This document shows positions 9,326-16,784 of a DNA stretch of 64,000 nt, piece after piece. Each line of letters opens with the position of its first letter. The stretch's first letter is position 1. The position numbers and the translations under genes were made by a program. The notes below the pieces were generated by a model. That model was not told where the DNA came from. It did not search any database and worked only from the letters and a program-made list of their open reading frames with translations. The DNA is from Streptomyces umbrinus (lineage in GTDB: Bacteria; Actinomycetota; Actinomycetes; Streptomycetales; Streptomycetaceae), in NCBI RefSeq assembly GCF_030817415.1, contig NZ_JAUSZI010000002.1, forward strand, positions 4,960,001 to 5,024,000, read 5' to 3'.

Positions 9326-10690
9326 TTGTCCACCTCAGAAACCACCGCGGGCACACCGGCGCCTGCCGAGGAGCCGGGACTCAAGCGGGTCCTCGGTCCC
9401 AAGCTGCTGATCCTCTTCGTGATCGGCGACATCCTCGGGACCGGCATCTACGCCACCACCGGCAAGGTCGCGGGGAAGGTCGGCGGGGCGCTGTGGCTGC
9501 CGTTCGCCATCGGCTTCGTCGTGGCGATCCTGACGGCCGCGTCGTACGTCGAGCTGGTCGGCAAGTATCCGAAGGCGGCCGGGGCCGCGCTCTACACACA
9601 GAAGGCGTTCAAGGTCCCCTTCCTGACCTTCATCGTCGCGTTCATGGTGATGTGCTCGGGCCTGTCGTCGGCGAGCGCGGCGGCCCGTGCCTTCAGCGGC
9701 GACTATCTGTCGGAGCTGACGGGCGACGCGCTGCCGCCGACGCTCGTCGCGATCTGCTTCATCCTGCTGCTGGCCGCCCTGAACCTGCGGGGTGTGTCGG
9801 AGTCCGTGAAGACGAACGTGGTGCTGACGCTGGTCGAGCTGACGGGCCTGGTGATCATCCTCGCGATCGGCGCGTGGGCCGTGCTGAACGGCGACGGGGA
9901 GCCGTCCCGGCTGGGCGGGTTCGAGGCGAGCGGCACCGGATACGCCCTGATGACCGGGGTGTTGGGCGCGACGGCGCTGGGTTTCTTCGCGTTCGTCGGG
10001 TTCGAGGACTCGGTGAACATGGCCGAGGAGACGAAGGATCCCGTCCGCACCTTCCCGCGTGCGATCTTCGTCGGTGTGGCGGTCACGGGCACGATCTACG
10101 TCCTCGTGGCGCTGGTCTCGTCGCTCCTGGTCGACTACAAGGCGCTGGAGGGTTCGAGCGGCCCGCTGCTGGAGGTCGTGAAGGCGGGCGGTGTCGACTT
10201 CCCGCACAAACTCTTCGCGCTCATCGCCCTGTTCGCCGTCACCAACTCCGCGCTGATCAACATCATGATGGCCTCGCGCCTGTGCTACGGCATGGCCAAC
10301 GAACGCATCCTGCCGCGCGGCATGGCCCGCGTCCTGCCCACGCGTCGCACACCCGTGGTCGGCATCGCCTTCGTGACGCTGCTCGCGATCGGGCTGGTCT
10401 CCACGGGCGAGATCGAGGGCCTGGGCGACACGACGTCGTTCCTGCTCCTGTGCGTGTTCGCCGTGGTCAACATCGCGGTTCTCGTCCTGCGCCGCGACCC
10501 CGTGGATCACCAGCACTTCCGTACACCGACCGTGCTTCCGGTGCTCGGCGCCCTCACCGCCCTGATCCTCGCCAGCCCGCTGGCCGACCGTCCCGCGGAC
10601 GTCTACATCCGCGCCGGAGTGCTGCTGGCCGTCGGGGTGGGTTTGTGGGCGCTGAACAAGGTGGTGCTGCGTGTAAGGAGCGAGGACTGA
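9326..10690 (+). CDS. APC-superfamily amino-acid permease
   Basis: A 454-residue permease with about 12 hydrophobic segments from residue 25 to the C-terminus. It has the conserved Gly-Asp-Ile-Leu-Gly-Thr-Gly-Ile-Tyr of helix 1 and Gly-Phe-Glu-Asp-Ser-Val-Asn-Met-Ala-Glu-Glu of helix 6, typical of the amino acid-polyamine-organocation family. The TTG at 9326 was preferred because GGGGGAGG precedes it by 5 nt. An in-frame ATG at 9275 would add 17 polar residues. It probably imports an amino acid across the cytoplasmic membrane; the substrate is unknown. It follows the PLP enzyme gene by 115 nt in the same direction and may supply its substrate (inference). Confidence 0.85.
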   Translation: MSTSETTAGTPAPAEEPGLKRVLGPKLLILFVIGDILGTGIYATTGKVAGKVGGALWLPFAIGFVVAILTAASYVELVGKYPKAAGAALYTQKAFKVPFLTFIVAFMVMCSGLSSASAAARAFSGDYLSELTGDALPPTLVAICFILLLAALNLRGVSESVKTNVVLTLVELTGLVIILAIGAWAVLNGDGEPSRLGGFEASGTGYALMTGVLGATALGFFAFVGFEDSVNMAEETKDPVRTFPRAIFVGVAVTGTIYVLVALVSSLLVDYKALEGSSGPLLEVVKAGGVDFPHKLFALIALFAVTNSALINIMMASRLCYGMANERILPRGMARVLPTRRTPVVGIAFVTLLAIGLVSTGEIEGLGDTTSFLLLCVFAVVNIAVLVLRRDPVDHQHFRTPTVLPVLGALTALILASPLADRPADVYIRAGVLLAVGVGLWALNKVVLRVRSED

Positions 10691-10824
10691 AAGGGAAAAT
10701 CCACACACTCTAGCCAGCGGCTGGCATGTTCCACAGGAAAATGCCAGAACCATCACCCCTCGCGCACACGTTGCGTAGTTTCGGCGTCACTCAGCCGAAC
10801 AGCGACGGGCGGGAGGGAAGCACC

Positions 10825-11223
10825 GTGCCCGGAATCGACGAGTGCCTGCTGGAGGCCATGAGACTGCCCGGAGCCCGGGGAGCCTCGGTGGTCGACTGGA
10901 CCAGCGGACTGGCTCTTGGCACGGTCGGGGACTCGCCCAACGGGGACCACGAGGCCACCGCGGCCGAGGCGGCGGAACTCGCCCGTCTGGCCGCGGAGCA
11001 TAAGGCCTTCGCCCCCGAGGAAGGAGCCGACTGGTCCGGCGGACAGCCGCCGGTCGAAGATCTCATCATCTGCAACAAGGACAGCTACCACGTCCTGCGC
11101 TTCGTCCGTACGACGTTCGACAGCAGTGTGTTCCTGCATCTGTGGCTGGGTCGTTCGGACGGCAATCTCGCGCTGGCCCGTATACGCCTGGGCGAGATGG
11201 CGGAACGGCTGGTGGTGGGGTGA
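10825..11223 (+). CDS. Roadblock/LC7-like small protein
   Basis: A 132-residue protein resembling the product of the gene at 12944. Both open with Gly-Ala-(Ser/Ala)-(Val)-Val-Asp-(Trp/Tyr)-Thr-Ser-Gly-(Leu/Met)-Ala-Leu-Gly-Thr and end with a Phe-Leu-x-Leu-x-Leu strand followed by Asn-Leu-Ala-(Leu/Met)-Ala-Arg. This is the alpha/beta sandwich pattern of roadblock/LC7 proteins, which in bacteria usually regulate small Ras-like GTPases. Here the middle carries an insertion of about 25 charged residues. The GTG at 10825 follows GGGAGGGAAG; an ATG at 10726 lacks such a site. Its TGA overlaps the GTG of the next gene. Confidence 0.75.
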   Translation: MPGIDECLLEAMRLPGARGASVVDWTSGLALGTVGDSPNGDHEATAAEAAELARLAAEHKAFAPEEGADWSGGQPPVEDLIICNKDSYHVLRFVRTTFDSSVFLHLWLGRSDGNLALARIRLGEMAERLVVG

Positions 11224-12335
11224 CCACGGTGGAGGCACGCCCCCTGCCCGGCCGCGACACGGCCGACGACGACAGAGCCGACGACGACACGGCGGACCGC
11301 GTCGGGACGGACCGCACCACCCCGGAAGACACCACCCCGGACCGCGGCTCCCCGAACCGCGCGGAACCACGGTCCGGCATCCCGCCCACGCTCAGCCCGA
11401 TGCTCAGCCGTCTCGCAGAGGAGCGCGCCACCGGCGTCCTGACGCGGGAACGCGGCGTGCTGTATCTGGTCGAGGGCCAGGTGGTGCACGCCGAGAGCCC
11501 GGCGACACCCGGGCTCGACGTGCTGCTCACCACCCGCGGCGCGCTGGGCTCGGACGGCTGGTGGGAGGCGGTCTCGGAGGCGGGGGCCGACCGGCGGGTC
11601 GGACGGTTCCTGGTGGACAGCGGGCGACTGACGGCGGGCGCCCTCGAGCTGTGCCACCTGGGCGCGCTGTACGACGCGGCGTTCTTCACGCTCGGCCCGA
11701 GCAGCGGTCCGGCGCGCTTCCGTTACGGGGTCGCGCACTGGATCGGGCCCGTGCGGCCGGTCTCCGTGGACGCGGTGGAGCGGGAGACGCTGCGGCGTCG
11801 CGATCTCCTTCACCGCATCTGGCCGGAGCCGGGCACGGACACCGAGCCGCTCGTACGGACCGGCCGTGCCGTCGACTCGGCCCTGCCTCCGCGTCAGCGC
11901 ACGGTCCTCGACCAGGTGGACGGTGAGCGCACGGCGTCGGACATCTCGCTGGTGCTCGGCCGTCCGGGATTCCACACCCTGGTCGACCTCCGGCGGCTCG
12001 CGGCCGCCGGAATCGTGACGACGCGATCGCCGACGATCACGTCCGGACCGGTCCCGACCGGGTCCGTCACGGCCGGGACCGGTCCGTCCGGACCAACCGA
12101 ATCCGGGCCGGCCGAATCCGGGCCGGGCTCGTCCGGACCGGGCTCGTCCGGACCGGGCTCGTCCGGACCGGGCTCGTCCGGACCGGATGGATCCCGGACA
12201 CCGGAAGAAGCATCCGTAACCCCCTTGTCCCCCGTCTCCACGGTGGTCGCGCAGGCCGCGGAGGCGGCGCAGGCGTCGGCCGATCCCGACGTCGCCCTGC
12301 TGCGCCGGCTCAGAGACGCCTTGGAGGCCTTGTGA
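11220..12335 (+). CDS. DUF4388-like (PatA N-terminal-like) protein
   Basis: A 371-residue soluble protein. After an Asp/Thr-rich leader of ~45 residues comes a domain resembling DUF4388: Leu-Ser-Pro-Met-Leu-Ser-Arg-Leu, Ala-Thr-Gly-Val-Leu, Gly-Val-Leu-Tyr-Leu-Val-Glu-Gly-Gln-Val-Val-His-Ala. Next is a winged-helix-like stretch around residues 215-265 (Arg-Thr-Val-Leu-Asp-Gln-Val-Asp-Gly-Glu-Arg-Thr). The last ~100 residues are a Gly/Pro/Ser linker with four Gly-Ser-Ser-Gly-Pro repeats (12124-12184) and a short Asp-rich end. GTG 11220 overlaps the previous stop (GTGA), and its own stop overlaps the next GTG, so the three genes are translationally coupled. Related domains occur in signalling proteins; its task here is unknown. 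Confidence 0.7.
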   Translation: MTTVEARPLPGRDTADDDRADDDTADRVGTDRTTPEDTTPDRGSPNRAEPRSGIPPTLSPMLSRLAEERATGVLTRERGVLYLVEGQVVHAESPATPGLDVLLTTRGALGSDGWWEAVSEAGADRRVGRFLVDSGRLTAGALELCHLGALYDAAFFTLGPSSGPARFRYGVAHWIGPVRPVSVDAVERETLRRRDLLHRIWPEPGTDTEPLVRTGRAVDSALPPRQRTVLDQVDGERTASDISLVLGRPGFHTLVDLRRLAAAGIVTTRSPTITSGPVPTGSVTAGTGPSGPTESGPAESGPGSSGPGSSGPGSSGPGSSGPDGSRTPEEASVTPLSPVSTVVAQAAEAAQASADPDVALLRRLRDALEAL

Positions 12336-12859
12336 TCCGCGCGCTCCGACAGCGTGCCGAGAGGAGACAACTGATGGCGGCCGAGGCCGAAGTCCTCGAC
12401 GAACTACACCGGTTGCGGGCCCGAGTGCCCCAGCTGACGGGTGCCCTCGCGGCCAGCGTCGACGGCCTCGTGCTGGCCCAGGACACCCCGGGCGTGGAGC
12501 CGGAGGGGCTCGCCGCGCTCACCGCCGCCGCGCTGGGAGTCGCCCTGCGCATGGCGGACGCGACCGGACGCGGCGATTTCCGCGAACTGTTGCTGCACGG
12601 CGAGCACGGCTATCTGGCGACCTACGCGGCGGGACCGTCCGCCGTGCTGACGCTGCTGGCCGGCGACCGGGCGAACGTCGGCCGGCTGCACCTCGAAGGG
12701 CGCCGCTCCGGAACCCGGATCGGGGAGCTCGTCGAGGCGGCGGTCGAGAGCCGGCCGGCCCCGGCCGCGCGGGCCCCCGCGAAGCCAACCGCGCCCCGCA
12801 CCCGAACCGCGCGCGTCGCGCGCACCACCACCACCGAGCCGACAGGCAAGAGCCGTTGA
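12332..12859 (+). CDS. Roadblock/LC7-domain protein
   Basis: A 175-residue protein with a roadblock/LC7 core at about residues 22-135: Leu-Arg-Ala-Arg-Val-Pro-Gln-Leu-Thr-Gly-Ala-Leu, Ser-Val-Asp-Gly-Leu-Val-Leu-Ala, then two helices and a Tyr-Leu-Ala-Thr-Tyr-Ala-Ala-Gly / Leu-Thr-Leu-Leu-Ala strand pair. The C-terminal 40 residues are an Ala/Pro/Arg/Thr tail that is strongly basic. GTG 12332 overlaps the preceding TGA. Such proteins form dimers that act as GTPase-activating or scaffolding subunits, but no MglA-like GTPase is encoded nearby. Confidence 0.78.
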   Translation: MIRALRQRAERRQLMAAEAEVLDELHRLRARVPQLTGALAASVDGLVLAQDTPGVEPEGLAALTAAALGVALRMADATGRGDFRELLLHGEHGYLATYAAGPSAVLTLLAGDRANVGRLHLEGRRSGTRIGELVEAAVESRPAPAARAPAKPTAPRTRTARVARTTTTEPTGKSR

Positions 12860-12943
12860 GCACCGGCAACAGCCGTTGAGCACGGATCCACCGGACCGAA
12901 CTCACCGGTCCGAACTCACCGAACCGAAAGGACAAGCACGACC

Positions 12944-13318
12944 ATGGCCAACACCGAAACCGCACTGAAAGAGACCCTGGCCTCCATCGAGGGCGCGACC
13001 GGAGCCGCTCTCGTCGACTACACCAGCGGCATGGCGCTCGGCACGATCGGCGGCAGCAAGAGCTTCGACCTCACGGTCGCGGCAGCCGGCAACACCGACG
13101 TCGTACGCGCCAAGATCCGCACCATGGAGCACCTGGGCCTCAAGGGCGAGATCGAGGACATCCTGATCACGCTGTCCGACCAGTACCACCTGCTGCGGCT
13201 GATCAAGGGCCGCGGCGGCAACGGGCTCTTCCTGTACCTGGTCCTCGACGCCAAGCGCTCCAACCTCGCGATGGCCCGGCACCAGCTGAAGAAGATCGAG
13301 GCGGACCTGGAGGTCTGA
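12944..13318 (+). CDS. Roadblock/LC7-like small protein, paralogue of 10825-11223
   Basis: A compact 124-residue protein with the same Val-Asp-Tyr-Thr-Ser-Gly-Met-Ala-Leu-Gly-Thr-Ile-Gly core as the cluster's first gene. It continues with Ala-Gly-Asn-Thr-Asp-Val-Val-Arg-Ala-Lys, Ile-Glu-Asp-Ile-Leu-Ile-Thr-Leu, Tyr-His-Leu-Leu-Arg-Leu-Ile and Phe-Leu-Tyr-Leu-Val-Leu-Asp. The ATG follows GAAAGGACAAGC. It lies 84 nt after the previous gene, with GC-rich direct repeats containing CACCGG in between. It is probably cytoplasmic and a partner of the other roadblock-like proteins (inference from clustering). Confidence 0.78.
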   Translation: MANTETALKETLASIEGATGAALVDYTSGMALGTIGGSKSFDLTVAAAGNTDVVRAKIRTMEHLGLKGEIEDILITLSDQYHLLRLIKGRGGNGLFLYLVLDAKRSNLAMARHQLKKIEADLEV

Positions 13319-13363
13319 CTCCGCCCGAGCCCGAACCCCTGGAAGAGCACGCCGCCCAGCCAC

Positions 13364-13948
13364 CTAGACGAGCACGCCACCCCGACGCCGCGCCCCACCG
13401 GGCGCGGCGTCGCCCGCGGCGATCCCCGTGGCGCGATAGCCCTTGACCTGCTTGCCCGCCGGAAAGCCGGCCCCGCGCCCGAGCCAGTCGACGCGGACCC
13501 AGACGAGCGACTCGGCCGCCCGTTCGAGCCGTCCGATCCGGGCCGCCTTGAGGCGAAGGCCCGCCCCGGCTCCGGCGAGCAGCATCCCGCCGGCCGCGGG
13601 GACGGCGAACGCCGAGCCCAGTGCTCCCGCGAGGGCGAGCAGCAGCCACCACCGGTGCCCGCGCCGCCAGTTCCGTACCGTCACGGCCCGGTCCTGGAGC
13701 ACGTCGTGCTTCCCGGCCCGGGCGGCTCCGCCCACCAGCGCCACGTACCGCTTGTGCCGTACCAGGGCCACCACGGCCGCGGTGATCAGGAAGAGCGCGG
13801 CTCCCGCCATCACCCCGATCCGCCGGCCGGTGATCCCGGGCACGAGTACGCCCACACCCGCCGAGATCACTCCGACCCACCACAACGGTGCCGCCCCGGC
13901 CCGTACGACGACGGCCACCCGTGCCAGTCCCTGCCCTCCGCGCGTCAC
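13364..13948 (-). CDS. Small integral membrane protein of unknown function
   Basis: A 194-residue protein with four predicted hydrophobic segments: near residues 15-35 and 42-60, and a longer pair around 92-125. They are joined by short Arg-rich loops, and a basic Gly-rich tail follows. I do not recognise a named family. The GTG at 13948 was chosen because GAGGAG lies just upstream. The 3' end of the coding sequence contains a perfect GACGCCGCGCCC / GGGCGCGGCGTC stem that could terminate the converging roadblock transcript. The gene is convergent with the roadblock cluster. Confidence 0.6.
   Translation of the reverse strand: MTRGGQGLARVAVVVRAGAAPLWWVGVISAGVGVLVPGITGRRIGVMAGAALFLITAAVVALVRHKRYVALVGGAARAGKHDVLQDRAVTVRNWRRGHRWWLLLALAGALGSAFAVPAAGGMLLAGAGAGLRLKAARIGRLERAAESLVWVRVDWLGRGAGFPAGKQVKGYRATGIAAGDAAPGGARRRGGVLV
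13382..13410. terminator. Hairpin between convergent genes
   Basis: GACGCCGCGCCC and GGGCGCGGCGTC form a 12-bp perfect stem with a small loop just downstream of the last roadblock gene. It is inside the 3' coding end of the converging membrane-protein gene. There is no T-run, as is usual for high-GC actinobacterial terminators. Confidence 0.5.
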
Positions 13949-14052
13949 GATCCGCTCCTCACCGACTCGACGACGCCTCTTTTGGGCACGCAGGCTAGCG
14001 AGCAAAAGTGAGACACGTCTGAGAGCGCCCCAAAAAAAGCCACGCGGGACCG

Positions 14053-15012
14053 CTACTCGACGAACAGGCCCCGTGCGGCGGCCCGCGCGTCGAACTCCTC
14101 CAGGCGTGCCTGCGCCTCGGGCAGCCCGTCGCACATCGCTTCAAGGAGCACCCGCCCGAGCAGCATCGGCGCGCACGCCGTGTCGAAGGCGAGCCCGGTA
14201 CCGACGGCGGCCGGCAGCAGCAGGTCGGACACCTTGGCGACCGGCGCGAACGCTGAGTCCGCCACCGTGACGACCGTCAGCCCGGCCTCCTTCGCGTACG
14301 CCAGCGTGTCCACGACCTCCCGCGGATGCCGGGGCAGCGCGAAGCACAGCAGGGTCGTGGCCCCGGCCCGTACGGCCGAGTCGATCCGGTCGTGGACCAT
14401 CGTGCCGCCCTCGTGCAGCAGCCGTACGTCCGGATGGACCTTGGCAGCGAAGTACGCGAAGCCGTAGGCCTGGGACGCGGCCGCCCGCAGTCCGAGGACC
14501 GGCAGCGGCCGTGAGGCGGCGAGCAGCCGTCCCGCCCGCTCCACGGGACGCGGGTCCGCGAGCACGGAGGCGAGATGGCGCAGGTTCTCGATCTCTGCCT
14601 CGACGGCCTGCTGGTACTCGTTGTACGAGCCCGTGTCCGCCGCGGGTTCGGCGGGCGCGACCTCGCGCAGGTGCTTGCGCAGCGCCGGATAGCCGTCGAA
14701 GCCGAGGGCCACGGCGAAACGGGTGACGGACGGCTGGCTGACCCCGGCCAGCTCCGCGAGCTCCACGCTCGACAGGAACGGCACGTCGGCGGCCCGCCGA
14801 ACCATGCTGTGCGCGATACGCCGCTGCGTGGGGGTGAGCCGGTGGCCCTCGAAGAGCGTCTGCAGTCGCCCGGCAGGACTGTCCTTCACGCCCGCGCTCC
14901 CCTCGTCCGCGCCCGCCTCACCGCCCAGGCCCATCTCCATGTCCGTGCCCATGCTCGTGTCCATGTCACTGTCCATGCCCATATTCACGCTCATGTTCCC
15001 GTCCACGCTCAT
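14053..15012 (-). CDS. RpiR/MurR-family transcriptional regulator
   Basis: A 319-residue regulator. An N-terminal RpiR-type helix-turn-helix (about residues 50-115: Leu-Thr-Pro-Thr-Gln-Arg-Arg-Ile-Ala and Leu-Ala-Gly-Val-Ser-Gln-Pro-Ser-Val-Thr-Arg-Phe) is followed by a sugar-isomerase-like SIS effector domain (residues 145-290: Leu-Gly-Leu-Arg-Ala-Ala-Ala-Ser-Gln, Ala-Gly-Leu-Thr-Val-Val-Thr-Val-Ala-Asp). The first ~30 residues are an unusual Met/Asp/Gly repeat. The ATG at 15012 overlaps the stop of the lyase gene (ATGA), so regulator and lyase are co-translated. It probably controls the lyase and the divergent ABC importer. Confidence 0.88.
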   Translation of the reverse strand: MSVDGNMSVNMGMDSDMDTSMGTDMEMGLGGEAGADEGSAGVKDSPAGRLQTLFEGHRLTPTQRRIAHSMVRRAADVPFLSSVELAELAGVSQPSVTRFAVALGFDGYPALRKHLREVAPAEPAADTGSYNEYQQAVEAEIENLRHLASVLADPRPVERAGRLLAASRPLPVLGLRAAASQAYGFAYFAAKVHPDVRLLHEGGTMVHDRIDSAVRAGATTLLCFALPRHPREVVDTLAYAKEAGLTVVTVADSAFAPVAKVSDLLLPAAVGTGLAFDTACAPMLLGRVLLEAMCDGLPEAQARLEEFDARAAARGLFVE

Positions 15013-16643
15013 GCCGTGCTCCCCCTCCAGATGTCCGTGAACCGGTCGAGCAGTGCGGCCGCCGCCGTCACGTCGTCCGTGAGCGGACGGTCGGTCGGGT
15101 CGGCGTCGAGCACCGACTCGGCGAGTTCCAGCGCCCGCGCCACCGGCAGCGCCGGATCGGGCCGCAGCTCGCGCTGACGCAACGCCCGTACGGCGGCGAC
15201 GAGTTCACAGCCCACGACGAGCCGGTACGCATCGCACGCGCGCAGCGTCTGACGTGCGGCGAGCGAGGCGAAGCTGGCCTGCTCCTCGACGCCCCGGGAG
15301 AGTACAGCGTGGCCGAGCGAGGCGGGCGCGGAGAAGGCCCGCAGATCACCGAGGGCGGCCCCGGCGGCGTACTCCAGGATCATCACGCCGGAGGAGGCGG
15401 GCTCGTGGTCGGCGAGGAAGGGGCGCAGCCGGGTGTAGGAGGGTTCGTTGAGGGTCGACAGGCGTGAGGTCGACAGCCGGGCCACCTGGGTGAGGGAGAG
15501 CCTGAAGTGGTCCAGGGCGAGGGCCAGTTGGGCCTGGTAGAAGCCGCCGTGGTGGTAGGCGGCCATGTCCTCGGCGCAGATCAGCGGGTTCTCGGCGGCC
15601 GCGTTGATCTCGACGGCGAGGACCTCCTCCAGGGCGTCGGCCGCGTCGTGCGCGGGCCCGTGGATCTGCGGCAGACACCGGAATCCGTACGGGTCCTGGA
15701 TCCGGCCGAGCGGCGGCGTCGGGTGGTCGGCGGCACCGATCAACTGCCGCATGCGGCGGGCCACTTCACTCGAACCGCGGTGCGGACGCGCGGCGTGCAC
15801 GGGTGCCGCGTACGCCTCGTACGAGCCGTCCACCGCGACCAGTGACAGCGCGGCGACGACCTGTGTGGCCCCGATGAGCCCGCGCAGTTCGTGCAACGCG
15901 AGGGCCGCCTGTCCGAGGGTGAGGGCGTTGCTGCTGATCAGCGCGAGGGCGTCGTTGTTGTCGAGCGGCTGGGGCTCGGGCGCGCCCACGGACTCCGGCG
16001 TACCGGCGACCGCGCCCGTGGCCGCCCCGGCGATCGCGCCGCCGAGCACACCGCCGCCGACGCTCCCCGAGGCACCGGCGCCCACGACCGCGCGCACACC
16101 GGTCGACGCGTCCGCGCCCCGCCAGGGGTGCTCCCCGGCCAGCGCCAGCCCGAGCTGCGCGAGCGCCGCGATGTCCCCGGTCCCCACCGAGCCGAACTCG
16201 TTCACAACGGGGTACGCCCCGGCCTCCAGCGCCTCGCACAGTGCCGTGACGACGGTGGGCCGCAGGCCCGCGCCGCCGGCGAGGAGCTGGTTCGCTCGGA
16301 CGGCGAGCATCGCCCTGACCTGCCGGGCGGGCAGTTCCTCGCCGATGGCGCCGGCGTGGCTGCGCAGCAGACGCAGTCCGTGCTCGGCCGCCGCCTCGGT
16401 CGGCACGTCCTCGTTCCGGTTGGCGCCGACCCCGGTGGAGCGGCCGTACACCCGCCCGGTCGCGGCGATCCGCCGGGCGGCGTCCCAGGATTCCTCGACG
16501 CGTTTCATCGCCTCGGTGCCCGCAACAGGCCGTGCGGTCCCGTCGGCGAGCCGTACGACGTCGGCGACGCCGGTGCTGCAACCGTCCAGCACCACGAGGC
16601 CGGTGGTCACCGCGACCGGTGCGTCCACATCCTGAGACGACAT
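15009..16643 (-). CDS. HAL/PAL-superfamily lyase lacking the MIO tripeptide (histidine ammonia-lyase-like)
   Basis: A 544-residue member of the aromatic amino-acid ammonia-lyase superfamily. It keeps Tyr66-Gly-Arg-Ser-Thr-Gly-Val-Gly (canonical Tyr-Gly-x-x-Thr-Gly-Phe-Gly), Gln-Asp-Pro-Tyr-Gly-Phe-Arg-Cys-Leu-Pro-Gln-Ile-His-Gly and Asn-Ala-Ala-Ala-Glu-Asn-Pro-Leu. The cofactor motif Gly-Ser-Val-Gly-Ala-Ser-Gly-Asp is instead Gly-Ser-Val-Gly-Thr155-Gly-Asp, one residue short. I checked this on the DNA (minus strand of 16171-16205). An Ala-Ser-Gly at 191-193 lies in an Ala/Gly-rich insertion and is unlikely to be MIO. Standard annotation would be histidine ammonia-lyase, but without MIO ordinary deamination is doubtful. 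Ergothionase, a trimethylamine lyase, is a known MIO-less relative (from memory). It is divergent from an OpuC-like importer. Confidence 0.8.
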   Translation of the reverse strand: MSSQDVDAPVAVTTGLVVLDGCSTGVADVVRLADGTARPVAGTEAMKRVEESWDAARRIAATGRVYGRSTGVGANRNEDVPTEAAAEHGLRLLRSHAGAIGEELPARQVRAMLAVRANQLLAGGAGLRPTVVTALCEALEAGAYPVVNEFGSVGTGDIAALAQLGLALAGEHPWRGADASTGVRAVVGAGASGSVGGGVLGGAIAGAATGAVAGTPESVGAPEPQPLDNNDALALISSNALTLGQAALALHELRGLIGATQVVAALSLVAVDGSYEAYAAPVHAARPHRGSSEVARRMRQLIGAADHPTPPLGRIQDPYGFRCLPQIHGPAHDAADALEEVLAVEINAAAENPLICAEDMAAYHHGGFYQAQLALALDHFRLSLTQVARLSTSRLSTLNEPSYTRLRPFLADHEPASSGVMILEYAAGAALGDLRAFSAPASLGHAVLSRGVEEQASFASLAARQTLRACDAYRLVVGCELVAAVRALRQRELRPDPALPVARALELAESVLDADPTDRPLTDDVTAAAALLDRFTDIWRGSTA

Positions 16644-16720
16644 AGAGCGCGAACTCCCCTCAATCCGGACGTTGGATCTTGCCTGACGGTCATAAGTAAC
16701 CGGCGATTAACACCGAACCG

Positions 16721-16767
16721 TTGACAACCTATTCAGATACAGAGAACTCTGCATGACGATATGCAGC
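16721..16767 (+). promoter_or_regulatory. Putative control region of the divergent lyase / ABC importer
   Basis: The intergenic space 16644-16784 holds a TTGACA (16721-16726) and a perfect inverted repeat CTGCAT-GACGAT-ATGCAG (16750-16767) about 20 bp before the importer start. A palindrome at this position, facing an RpiR gene co-transcribed with the lyase, is a natural operator candidate. No good -10 at 17-nt spacing was found. Confidence 0.4.
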
Positions 16768-16784
16768 CGGGCAAGGGACACCTC

